Assembly: GCA_031213475.1 (NCBI GenBank)
Contig: JARUPZ010000018.1
Location: 8,754,406-8,818,405, forward strand
Origin: Nereocystis luetkeana
Taxonomy: Eukaryota > Sar > Phaeophyceae > Laminariales > Laminariaceae
Length of the DNA stretch: 64,000 nt
Direction of reading: 5' to 3'
Below the pieces are notes generated by a model. It had not been told where the DNA came from and did not search any database. It saw nothing but the letters and a program-made list of their open reading frames with translations. Positions 46,191 through 59,329 of the stretch are shown piece by piece; the stretch's first letter is position 1; each line of letters begins with the position of its first letter. The translations under genes and the position numbers were made by a program.

Positions 46191-49100
46191 CTAATGTGCC
46201 GTACCTCTGCAATAACAGGGAGTGACGTTCGACACCGCGGGAAGCAGCGAAGATGGCTTCACGTTCAACGACGTCCTCGGCATGCTCTTCCTCGACATAC
46301 TCATCTTCTCCACCTTGGCGTGGTACGCCGGAAATGTGAGAAATACTGCCCCCCCCCCCCAATCCATCCGACGCTGTCATCCTTATGCCAGAAGGTCCAT
46401 CCAATAATCGGTTCTTGGTAAGATGTAGCTCACTACCCTGCACGCGAGTCGCCGAAACCCGCTTCGCGCTTGGTGCAAGCAAGTCTGCCTGGTTGGTGAA
46501 AATCCGACATGCTCCGTGCGGACGTTGTGGGGAGGCGAGGGTCTATGGCCATACGACTGCGGCCAGGCATGGCAATGAGACGACCCCCCCCCCCCCCCCC
46601 CCCCCCACACACCGCCTCCCTCGAACGAAGAGGGGCCGACAACGCCTCTGTTAACCGTTGGTCCTTGGCCGGTAACGAATACCTGGTACCTGATACCAGG
46701 TATGTCACCAACAGGAGGTACCGTGGTTTTGACCCCTTGACGGACCGCCTTACACTAAATCCAGTATAATAAGCCCACGAGGGGCCTAGGCGTGCCCTGT
46801 AAGACCGGACTTGTACTGCTTGTATATACCAGTAGCATCTCTCGCCGCAATATTCAATATTCCCGGGCGGGGGGGGTGGGGGGGGGGGGGGGGGGGTTCC
46901 TCGTATGTATGGTGCGTTTTTTAGTTTCCACCGGGCAAATGATTTTGCACGCGGTGTAGTTGGGGTACGTAATTTGTGGGAACTTTTTTTTTTTTCTTGT
47001 GCTTTCGTCTGTGGGTGGAACAGATGGCGGTGCTCTTGTTTGGGCGTGGGAGTTTTGCTCTGCCCTGCCCTTCGAGTTGTTCGGCCGGTTGTATGTTGTG
47101 TTGCTCTTTGTGCTTTGCGTTTCATGCTTGTGTCGTGGTACGTGTTTTGGGCTTGTGCTTCTGGCTGTGGTTGTTTAGGGTTCAGTGTTTTTGTTTTGTG
47201 ATGGGGCTGGGTGCTTCTTTTTTTTCTGGGTTTGCTGGTGTTTTGTGCTCGGTTGTGTGTGTGTGTTTTCTTCATTCTTCATCTGGTTGAGCTTGGTGCT
47301 CGTGCTCGTACTTGTGCCTACGATGCTTGGTATTTGTGTCTGTTCTTGTGTTTGTGCTTGCGCTTGTGGTCATGTCGTTCATCGTGCTGCTGTTGTGGCT
47401 GTCTGGCGCGCTGATTGGCCAACAGGTGACGCCATCTGAGTGGGGTACCGCCCAGAAGCCGTGGTTTATCTTCACTAAAAGTTACTGGTGCCCGGGCTTG
47501 GCCAACAGGTGAGTCCCGGACGAGAAACGCCTCCTTGTCTTCCGTCCTTCATTCCTTCCTTTCTTCCACCCGTCGTTTCTTCCTTCTTTCTATCGTTTCC
47601 TTATTACCTTCTGCCGATCGCCTCTAAAAATGAAATAAAGCAAACCGTATCCCATCCAATCCACCCCCCCTTCCCCCAGACATTTCCGCTGTTCATAACG
47701 CCTTCTCTAACCATGGTTGATGGCGCCTTTGTTCTCGTGTGCTTGTGCTATTCGAATATTGTTTATTTTTCGTTCAATATCTACTTGGCCTTAGTGTGGA
47801 ACAGAAATAGGTCCGTACAGCGAATTACCATATTTTTTTTTAGCACAATTGTTTTGCTTCGGTTGCGCTTGGTTGATGTGTGACACACCTCAGACAGGCC
47901 ATGACGTGAATCACCTGTACTCTTCTGTGGATCATCTGTGCATGAATAGTAGTTTTTTTGTGGCCGATATGGACAATGCTATGCTCTATGTGTCCTCAAT
48001 ATATAGCGCATTGTGCTCTCTTGTTTTCGTGGTCTGGTTGGGATGAAAAACACAGCACGGCAATGGCGGACAACAAGAAGCTGCTGGAGCACTTCGAGAG
48101 CGAGAACCGCGAGTCCGTGGAGCCTGTGGAGGAGGGCCTTCGCGCGCAGGTGGAAGCCGGAGAATGCGTCGCCATACGCGGTGAGCGCCTCCTCTATCAT
48201 TAATCATTATAACTACCCTTTTAGTATCTGAGGGAAAAAAATGCCCAAATGGAAAAAGGGTCGTCGATTTCCGCTGTATGATGTAGATTTTTGGGGAGAG
48301 GAAAACCGTCTACTTTATCGGACAGATTGCTCACAGATCACTCACAGATCATTCCAACTGCAGGTACAGTAGATCATTCCCTGGCGAGTGTGTGCATGCA
48401 CGTCATGAAACGTCGAAGAAGAGCCGGCTGAAATCTATTATCTCTCCCGAAACGCCGCGCGAAACCAAAAAGGCCGCGCAAGTATCCGACCGAGATCTCT
48501 AGTGAGCGCTGTTGTTGTCCTGGAACTAAATACACAACCGCAAAAGAAGCACTATCCACATCTACCTCGCAGATAGAGAGCACCGATTCCCACTCTATGA
48601 TCTGTACCAGGTAGTCTGGCACGTCTTCCGAGGCAGATTTAGTCCCGCTCTTTGGCGAGCAGAGCAGCACATGAGTATCGGTCACCGCGCTCCGTGCTTC
48701 AAGCGCGCGTGTCTTGATTGAGACAGCATCTCCTTGTGCTGCCGTTGTGTTCATGTTGTGGGATGCGATGTGGCGTTTTTGCGTGGTTTCGTGTTGACGG
48801 GACGCAGGGCTGACGAAGGAGTACAAGAACTCCACCGGAGGGTCAAAGCTGGCCGTCGACAAGCTGGACCTCACCATGTACTCGGGCCACATCACCGCTC
48901 TGCTAGGCCACAACGGTGCTGGAAAGGTATGTCTGGGAGACCCTGTGCGCTCAGTAGAAGCACCCAAGGGAGATAGATACCCTTCTGATACCAATCTGCC
49001 CAGGTTTGTGAACACGGTTTGGATACTGGTACCAATATCCAAACAATGCCAATATCCAAACAATGCCTATATTTTCGGACAGAGTGGTAAAATATGGAAC

Positions 49101-52100
49101 CGAGGTAAGGAAGGGAGGAAGCAGGGAACTGTCACAATTTCGCCTCGCTCTTTAGTTTTTGGGTGTGCTTGGATGTGGGCGGGCTAGGGGGGCGGGAACG
49201 CGGCGCATGCCAGGGTGGCGCAGGGTGACCCCCCCCCTCCCCCCCGCCCTGCTCTACATTTAGGACGAGGCGCTTCGTTTCGGCGATATCTTTTTGCTGC
49301 AGAAACCACCGCAAAACTCTACAAAAAGTGTGAATAGAGTCTGTCCGAGCCGCCCATTTCCCCGCAAGATGTAGTCATTATGAAGCGGACCTCTTCCCCC
49401 CCCCTTCCCCCTGTTCAAGCCTACCTGCGTTTTGGAGACCCTTGTGGGTTAGGTATTAATAGCTGTCTGTTCAAGCCGCCCATTTCCCCGCACGAGCTAT
49501 GTATGAACCTTGCCCCCTCCCGCCCTTCCCCCTGTCCAAACCCTCCCTTCGTTTGGAAACCCCTGTAGCCTTGCCATATGGTTGCTTACCCCGTTCCCCA
49601 TGTCCTACCCTCTCCCTGCATTTTGAAAACCCCTGTGGGCTTGCCTCGCTTGCCTTGCTTGCCTTGCTTGCCTTGCTTGCCTTGCTTGCCTTGCTTGCCT
49701 TGCTTGCCTTGCTTGCCTTGCTTGCCTTGCTTGCCTTGCTTGCCTTGCTTGCCTTGCTTGCCTTGCTTGCCTTGCTTGCCTTGCTTGCCTTGCTTGCCTT
49801 GCTTGCCTTGGTGGTATTGCAGACGACGACGATTGGCATGCTGACGGGAATGATCCCGGTGACATCAGGTTGCGCTTTTGTGGCGGGGCGAGATGTGAAC
49901 GGGGACATGACTAACATCCGTCGGTCGCTGGGGGTGTGTCCGCAGCACGACATCCTCTACCCCGACCTGACGGTCAGGGAGCACCTCCGCATGTACGCCG
50001 TGCTTAAGGGAGTGCCGCGTTCCCAGCTGCGGGAGGCGATCAAGGTGTGCGTGTGATTTTGTATCTTTTTTTTCTGCACAAAAAAGGAAGACGGGCGCTT
50101 CGTTACAAAAATGTGTGAGTATGAAAAGGAGAATGCGAAAAAGGAACTACCAGGTATTACGGTTGTGATTTTTATGGAAGTAAATAACAATGGAATTATA
50201 GCTACTGTTAAAGTAGGGAAACGCCCGGTATTCATAGGGAGGAAGCGATAACCGCAAAGCTCAAATTGGAACCAAAACAAGAAACTCAAAAGTCGTGCTG
50301 CAAATAGTATGTATAGGTAGTACGACGTATGGTGCGCGGACGATGGACTGAATATCTGTTTTTTTTCGTGGTAGTTGACTTTCCATCGTCGTCGGCGGCG
50401 GTCGTCATGCTTCTTTCGTAAAAGCAAAACCAAAATCGAAACAAACGATGTGAGCTGTGGAGGTTGTGGTGGGCGATCGGCTGAAAACAATACTTTGGTG
50501 TCCGTCGACTCCTCGTCGCCGGTGGTCGATAGGCCTTTTTCACATTACCAAAATGAAACAAATTGTGTGAGCTGCTGAGGTTGTGATCGCCCAGTTTTGA
50601 TGTAAGTTCCTCCCTCGGTTCGTCCCCTCGTCCCTGTCCTCCCCGCCCATCTACCCACCCACCCCCGACCCCGACCCCCACCCCCTCTTACCCTACCCCA
50701 CCTCCCGTGGCTGAACAATGCAACCAGACGACGCTCTTGGATGTGGGCCTTACGGAGAAGGAGGGCGAGCTGACGGTCACTCTGTCCGGCGGCCAAAAGC
50801 GTAAATTGTCCGTGGGCATCGCGCTTATCGGCGGGTCGAAGGTGGTCTTCCTCGACGAGCCCACTTCGGGCATGGACCCGCACAGGTACGTTTTGTGTCC
50901 TTTGACGTGTCACGTGAAGTGTGGCTTTGACGGAAACCCTTGCCCCTTGACGGCATGTTGACGGACAGCCGTCAAGGACCCGTGAGGGGCCTGCCAAGGA
51001 ACTACCCACACTGCACCTCATAGTATTATTTTTTTTTTCAAGTCATGATGTATCAAGAATGTTACTGACGATGGTGGTGGTGGTGACGGTGATGATGATA
51101 GTTGATGTCGGTGTTAATGATGACTGATGATGACGACGATGTCCATTGTAAAAGCCAGCTGATGTTGTTGGTTGATGATGATGTTAATCACGTTAGCTCA
51201 TTCCCCTGGATGCATGTCATCTTACATCTCGTTTTTTTGGGGGGGTTTTTCGCCTCTTCCTCCAACCGCGCGGCCCCGCAGCCGCCGGTTCACGTGGGAC
51301 CTGATCCGGAAGAACCGGGACGGACGCGTCATCGTCCTGACGACGCATTTCATGGACGAGGCCGACCTCCTCGGTGACCGCGTGGCCATCATGGCCGACG
51401 GCGCCCTCCGTTGCTGCGGCAGCTCCCTCTTCCTCAAGAACCACTACGGCGTAGGGTGAGTCACGCATTCGGTTAGTCGTTCGGTCATTTATTCGGTTAG
51501 TCGTTCGGTTGGTTGGTTGGAAATTCGGTCAGGTTTCCGACCGCTTTTTTTATTGGTCGAAGCGGCAGCTCTCTCTCTCTCTTGCCGAAGAACCTCTACG
51601 GCGTAGGGTGAGTCACGCGTTCGGTTAGTCGTTCGGTCAGTCATTCGGTTGGTTGGTTGGAAATTCGGTCAGGTTTCCGGCCGTTTTTTTTTTCTTGGTA
51701 GAAGCGGCAGCTCTCTCTCGCTTTGCCGAAGAACCTCTACGGTGTGGGCTGAGTCGCGCCCTTCTTTTTTCAGTGTCTTGAACGCTCATGAAGCGATTTC
51801 CTTGCCGATACCACCCCGCTCGCTGCCGCAAAGATGGAGAGTTTTTCGATCTCGGCAACTACGTACGAACAAGGTTATATTTTGACGAGCGAACGTGGGT
51901 TTCTAGTTTTAGCAGGACGGCCTATTTTAAACGAAGGGCACCCCTTTCGACCTTGCTGAAGCGCTCGACGTACGCAAGACGTTCGCCGTGTGCGCGCACG
52001 TACGCACGCACAGTTCTTTGCGTTTTGCTACATAACATCAGAGTAACGGCACAATTTTTAACTGTCCTGCTGTGCGAGTTCCCACCGACATTACAGTAGT

Positions 52101-55100
52101 AGCTGCACATTTTGTTTTCATTTTTTCCGTGTGGTTAATAATACGAATGCCGTCAAATGTGGGTTTTTATATTCTAAAAATAAAAAAACACGCTCATCTC
52201 ATACACCGCGCGCTTCCTCCTCCCATATATATATGTATTTTTTTCCAGCTTTTTTTGTTTTTGTTTTGTTTTCACTCACGAAACCACTGATGAACCCACA
52301 CACACCCGCACAGGTACAACCTGACGATCGTGCGGGACTTCCAAGAAAAGAACATTGTGGCCTCGGCGATCGCGAACGGAGTAGCCGACGAAAAAGACGA
52401 CGGAGCCATCACGAGCGCCTTTGGTACTACCACCACCACGGCTCAGGTCTGTTATTGGACGCTCTCAGGACTTTAGTCCCGTTTTGGGGACTATGTACTC
52501 GGTACCAGATATTTTTTACGGGGGACCGTAGTTAATAGGACCAAATATTGTTGGTAAAAATGGTTAAATATATAGGTTTTCATGTATGCCATAGGTCCTA
52601 TTAACTATGGTCCCCCGTAATACTAATATTAAATCTATGTACATATGGTGGAAGTTTCTCTACTATTACGGGGGACCATTGTTAATAGGACCTATGGTCT
52701 ACACAAAAACCTATATATTTACATATTTTTAGTAACAATATTTGGTCCTATTTACTATGGTCCCCCGTAATATTAATAGTATTAGGTTCAGGTTTCTGTG
52801 TAGTGCAGTGCTTCAAGGGTTACCAACAATACCGGACCAGCTTTGGTCTTGAGGAGAATAGGAGGCTTTTCTTATTTTCGCTTTGGGGGGGTGGGGGGGG
52901 GGGGCACGTACTGCAGTCCCGCAGTCCCGTGCTGGAGACGAACTACTTTTTAACATTTGACTGGTTTGTACCCCAAACGGGACTGGCAGTACTAGTAATA
53001 ATAACAAGACGGTAACGTCACCTGGGCTCAAGCCTGTGTTTCTTGCGGAATCTTGATTCAGAGGAGAAGAGGAGTTTTTTTTTCGGGGGGGGGGGGGGGG
53101 GAGGGGAATGTGCCTTTCACCGCGGTCAAAAACATGTATACCCTTGCGAGGGGTTTCCTCAACGCAGGCGTGCCCTTTTCGTGTGGGTATTTGTTACATA
53201 TAGTGTGTTGTGCTGTGTAACCCCGCCCCCCCCCCCTCCTGCAATCACTGCCACCACCACGGCGGACTCCCCGAGCGGGTGGGCCCCCGAGCTTGAGTGG
53301 GAAAAATATACCGGCATGCCTGATATAAAATACGTTTGATCGCATATGTACGAGCATTCCAGCAAACCTTGTGTGCTTTTTTGTGCTGTTTCGCCTCTTT
53401 TTTTTTTTTGTTTTTGCTTCTTTTTTGTTTTTCCTTGCTCCGCTTTTCTGCGGGGAGCAGGAGGAAGAAGTGAAGCCGATCAAGCACCTCGTGCGCTCGC
53501 ACGTGAAACACGCGACGCTTTTGAGCAACGTGGGTGCCGAGATATCTTTCCAGCTTCCGAACGACGCCTCGTCTTCCTTCGAGGTCATGCTCACGGAGAT
53601 AGACGCGCGCAAGGCCGAGCTCAAGATCAACAGGTGTGAACGATGCGTGTCTCTTGTGTTTTTTGTGCGTGTGTTGTGGTGTGTTGTATTATGGTGGTTG
53701 AGTTGGGTTGGGTTGGGTTGGGTTTGAGTTGGGTTTTCGATTCTCTCTCCTGATCTTCGATTCTTCACCCCCGCCATCCTCCCCCCACTACGGCCATGCA
53801 TAACATGACCCCCCCCCCCCTCCCCCTCCTCTGTTCCTGACCTTTCGGGGTTTTAGCTACGGCATGAGCGTGACCACCCTGGAGGAGGTGTTTTTGCGCG
53901 TCGCTAATGGTACAGCTGATGCTGACGCACGGAAGAATCTGGCAGGGATAAGCATGCAGCGCCAGAGCAGCCAGTCTTCCGCCATGATGATGGCGGCCAC
54001 CGCCAAGGTGGGTTTGGAGACCGGGTCTCTTTTGACGCGTATTTTGTCTTCTTTGACGCGTCAAACCCTCTTTTAGCCTCAACCTACTGTTTTTTTTGTG
54101 TACCGGGGGGGGCGGTCAGTCAAGGCGTCAAACCGCCTCATTTGACACGTCAAGGTTTCTTTCGGCCTCCAACATACTAGTTTTAGTGTACGGGAGGCTG
54201 TCAGTCCAGGCGTCAAATCGCGATCTCCTCGCGTCTTCGGCTAAAGACGTACGACGCCGGAGGAGTTAGTTACAAAAGTACGCCGGAGAGAGTTTTTTTT
54301 TCGCCCTGAATTACATCTTCCCCTGGCTGTGATGATAGATGATGGCAGTCACAGCTGTAAGATGGGTCTGCGGCTTCGAAGGCGGCGGCAGGGGGGGGGG
54401 GGGGTGGGAGGTGATGGACGTGAGATGCGGAGACAGAGAAGAGAGTGTTTTCGTCCTGTTTTTGTCCCCCACCTTTTTTTTGGAAACCCCTTTTGGGATT
54501 GCACCCCCGTATCGATGGGCAATGACTTGGAACTGGAATTGAGATGTGTGTTTCTGTGCAGTGCATGCAGTACAGTACCCCCCTTATCACCGCTGTTTGG
54601 TCTGATTACTGTGTTCCTCCCCCGTAAGGGCACAAGAGTCGGAACGGTGCTAGGAACGGTGCTAGGAACGGTGCTCCGTCTCGAAATGGGTGCGTGGTCA
54701 TTGGTCAAATGACTTGAGGCAAGCAGCAAATGAGTACCACCCCCCTCCCCCTCCCTCTCCTTTTCGGCGACCTTTTCCTACAACCCCCCCCCCCCCCCCC
54801 CCCCCACCCACCCTTTAACCCCACCAGACTGGCGCCGCCTCCGCGGACCCCAACAAGGGAAAGGTTGTGATCGACCACTCCAAGTCTTTGTTTGGACCCC
54901 ACATGGCGGCGCTGACGAAGAAGAGGTTCCTGACCTTCAAGCGCGACAAGAAGATGTGGGCCTTTGTCGTCCTCATGCCGGCGCTTTTCGTGCTCATCGG
55001 AATCCTCATCCTGCTTTCGATCCCGTCGTACACCGAGCCGTCCTTGGTCCTCTCGCCGACGGTATGTTGCTTTTTTTGGGAGGGGGGGGGGGAGAAGGGG

Positions 55101-58100
55101 GGAGGGGGGGGGAGGGGGGGGGGTGCTAGCCCGCACAGTCGTGGAAGGTGACTATTTGGCGAGGGCGGGGGGGAGTTGTTCCTCAACTTGGGCGAGGGGA
55201 GGAGAGAGGCGGGAGGAGGGCGGGGGAGGGGGGGGTGGCAGGGGGTGAGGGGGGGGGGGGGGGGGGGGCTGGTTTCTGTCGCTTGGTTTTGTTTTGGGAC
55301 GAAACGTACCCGGTGGAGTACTTGGTTGTTTATCGCTCATGTGCACGATAGAGCTTCACGGGGTGTCCCGTAGTTGCGCCTGGGGGACGCAGTGGGGTAT
55401 GTATTTCTTGTGCGGAACTGTAAGGACGGAGTGGTACGATAGAATTGTTGTGTCTTGGACGGCTTTGCTTGAAGGGGGCCATGTAGGACACAAAGGGAAA
55501 CTATTTTGTTGACATTGGATTTATCACGATCTATTTATCTACAGATAGATCATCTACAGATCTCAGGCTGCCGTTGTGGTGGGTGGTGCAGGATCTGTGT
55601 ACTGTGCACCGTGTAGCACAGACCGAACGCAGGAAAAGTTGTCCCAGGTCGTGCAGATTAAATACGGCTCGCACCCAGAAGCACGAGCTAGATCATACAG
55701 ATCACACAGATCATACAGATCATCTGCCCTGAAATATCTAGATCATGAACTGTGAGAACGACCTGTAGATGACTCATACGACGAGGTGTGCCCTGTTTGG
55801 CCGAACACGATTTTGGAGGCGAAACCGTCAAATGATGAATAGTAGTGAGATACTTACAGCTATATTCTCACCCCCCCCCCCCGCGCGCGCCTGATAACGC
55901 CTACGTGGAACAGTCATACAACAGTGGCTCGGCGCCATTCCCGTACGCGGAGGAATGCACCTTGACCTCCAGCACGTGCGACACATCGGAGCTGGTGGCT
56001 CAGATGGACATCTCCGGGCAAGCCGATCCGATCGGTCTCGAGCTAGGCTCCAGCCGAAGTGGAGACGATGCCGTCGCGCTGGTGGGTCAGGATTATTTGG
56101 TTGGTTGATTGGTTGGTTGATTGATTGATTGATTGATTGGTGGATGAAGTGATCGGTGATTGATTGGTCGTTGAGTGAGGAGATTGGTTGATCTGTTCAT
56201 TGATCGCTTCATCGATAGTAATTGGGTGGTTGCTTTTGACCGATTGATGGATTGCGCATCAGTTAGTTGATTGGATGACCATTGATGATTTGATTTAGTT
56301 GGTTGATGGGTGACGATCAGGTGGTTGGTTGATTCATTGGTCGATAGGTTGATTCATTGGTCGGTAGGTTAGTTGATCGGTCGGTAGGTTGACTGATATA
56401 TTGGTCGGTAGGGTAGGTCGTTTGACTGATTGGTCGGTCGGTTTTGGGGGAAGTGATTGTCGATATGGGAGTAATCTGATTTCTTGTGCTGGTGACTGCA
56501 AGGGTCGATGTCGATCGGTTGATTGATGAACTTACGTCTCCCCGAATAAAAATATAAAAATAATATGTATTGGTAGATGGGCTGTTGATGTGAGTGGTCT
56601 GGCCTCATTCGATTCTCGATGTCTTGAGGGTCGATTGACTCGTTGTTTGTTCGATCGTTGGTGGGGGTGGTCTGGTTTTCATGTAGTGCTGGTGAGTGAG
56701 CCTCGCTATTGGCTGGTTGATTTGAATATCGATTGGTTTATGACGTGGGGAAGATTAGGCCCATGGTGTTTTACTGCTGCGTGCTGTGTGGGCCGTGCTC
56801 CGTGGTGTCGGGCGAGAGTCTAACTTGACAGAGTTGACGTTGAAGGTGGTGCTGAACCGTATACTAACAGTTGAAGTTAGTTTTGATGGAGTGTTTGTTC
56901 GTTCGTGAGGGTGTCCTAGTCTGTGGACTAGACCAGACCTTTGTTTTTCCGGCGTCGACTTGGTGTTGATTAACGCCAGGAGCTTTCTCCTTTAGGTAAT
57001 AGTGTACGGTGCTCTCCTTTTTTGCCGTGTGTAACCGTTTCGTTTTTTGTTGCTGTTGGTGTTGTTGTTCTTGGTTCTTGTTATCTCAATTTTGTAAATT
57101 TCTGTGTTTCTCGTGTGGTCTGATTTCGTGCTTCGCGATCGGAACCCGAGCGGCGCAGATGAACGAGGCGCTGCTTGACAAGACCTACTCCGACAAGGTC
57201 TACGGAGCCGTGACCTTCCGAGACGTCGACACCACAAACGGCACGTTCGACTACACCGTCCACGTGAGTTGAATGAAACATCCCGGAAGAGCCGGAACGG
57301 CGGCCGAGGCGGCGCCTGTGTCTTCACCGGCGATTTTTTGCTCGCGCGCTGGCAGCTGCTGACAGCTGACCGAAGACACTCACCCACTCACTCACCCACT
57401 GACTCACATCCAATGTTTTATCACTCAACTCACATTGAGGGAGGGGGGGGTGGGGGGGGGCGGGGGGTATTCTAAAACCAAGTACGTACATTTGAAAAAA
57501 AAAAACCGAGGACAAGGAGGGGGGTATATTGAATCCTACTTGGCGGCGAGCGTGGGCCCCGCTTTTTCCCCCTATTTTGTCGTTCACCCCTGCTCACATC
57601 TCTGTTTTATCACACGTTTAATTAATCAAGGGTTCACCTACTACCCCGGCTCTTTTGAGCGATGCCGGCGCGGTCAGGCGAAGCAATGAAGCGCGGCGCT
57701 TGTGAGTACCGCCTAAGGCTCAAGCAAAAACAAAAACAACTCTTCCGACAGATCATCTAGAGATGAATCATCCAGATATGTGGATGATCTGTGGATGATC
57801 TAAAGCTCGCACGATGGAGCACTGAAACAATTTATCGATCTCAGCAGCTCAGGTGTTTTTTACAGCAGTTTGTGCTATACCAGGTGTATTGTATGTATAG
57901 TAGTAGTACGTACGTATCAAGAAATTGTTAATAAATCTTAACAACTGAGTTGGGTTTCTACGTTGTGTTGCCTGGTCGTGCACGAAAAGCTATGACAACC
58001 ATGATATTATTCTCGATTGGGTGACCAGAGGATCATGGGGGGGAATGTGGCGACTATTCGTGACCTCCCCCGCGTCGCCTCACCCCACCCCACCCCACCT

Positions 58101-59298
58101 CGCCTCACCTACTGTAGTCACGCTGTCCTCATCCCCTTTCCTGTTCCATGTCTCCTCTGCTCACGCTCCGCAAATCAGGCGAACTACAGCGCCCTCCATG
58201 GATTGCCTTTGTACATGAACCAGATCAATACGGCCATTCTTCGGATCGTCAGCGGAAATGATGACCTGAGCATCACGACCACCATGCACCCAATGCCCCG
58301 TGAGACATGTGTCGACCTTTATGCCTTTTTGTTCTATCGCTTTTTCTGTTTTTTTTTTTTTTTTTTTCGATTCTTCTGGAATGCTGTGATACTGCTTCTT
58401 CGTACAGCAGTATTGATAGTGCTCTACGAGAACGGCGGGCGTGGAGAGTGTAAGATGCGTCTGATAGTACTATCGGTGCACGTGTATATGTTTGTTCATG
58501 CTTTTGATTGTGCCATGAACGGTAGCACACACACACCGCTCTTGCTGTTCTTTTCGCCCATTCATTGGTAGACTACCCGTCTCTCAAGCAATGCATTTTT
58601 CAATGCATTCCCGTGAATGCCTGGCACGAAACAGGCGTACGATTTTTTTTTTACCGGTGTGTCTTACGGTACTGTTATTACGGAGGACCCTAGTTAACAG
58701 GACCTATGGTGTACATAAAAACCTATATGATTGACCATTTTTACTAACAATATTTGGTCCTGTTAACTATGGCCCCCCGTAATAGTACGAAACCATTTCG
58801 TTTGTTTCGCCGGTTTTTCTGACCCATCATTAATTTATTTGCGCTGGCTTTTCTGGTGGGCGGCGCTGTTGAGCTCACTTCTTTCCTCTTTCTTCTCTCC
58901 TGCCTGTTTTGCGAAGGTACCGCATACGAGAAGGACATCGATTCCGGATTCGACTCGTTCAGCGTGTCCATTTTCATGATGATCGCGTACTGCTTCGTGC
59001 CTGCCGCCTGGATAGCGTTCATCGTACGCGAGAAGGAAACCAAGTGCAAGCACCAACAGGTGTGGTGTGGTGTTTTGTTTCGTTTTGTTTTGTTTTGTTT
59101 GTTTACCACCGCTCTGTCCAGTTTTCTTCAAGCCGAGAACTTGTGAAATCACCTACCAGGTATATATATAGTCTATTAAAGTCTAAAAGGGGAGAGCGAA
59201 AGGTTTAACAGATGCACATAGGCATCGGTATGCCTGTTTTTTTTTTTCAGATTCCGTGGACGTTCCCGAGTTTCACACAATCCACCCCCCCCTCCTCT

Positions 59299-59329
<31 letters not shown>

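Noticed and set aside
49471..49953. KAS-repeat and LALLA-repeat proteins
   Set aside because: Translations of the 9-bp minisatellite next to exon 16.
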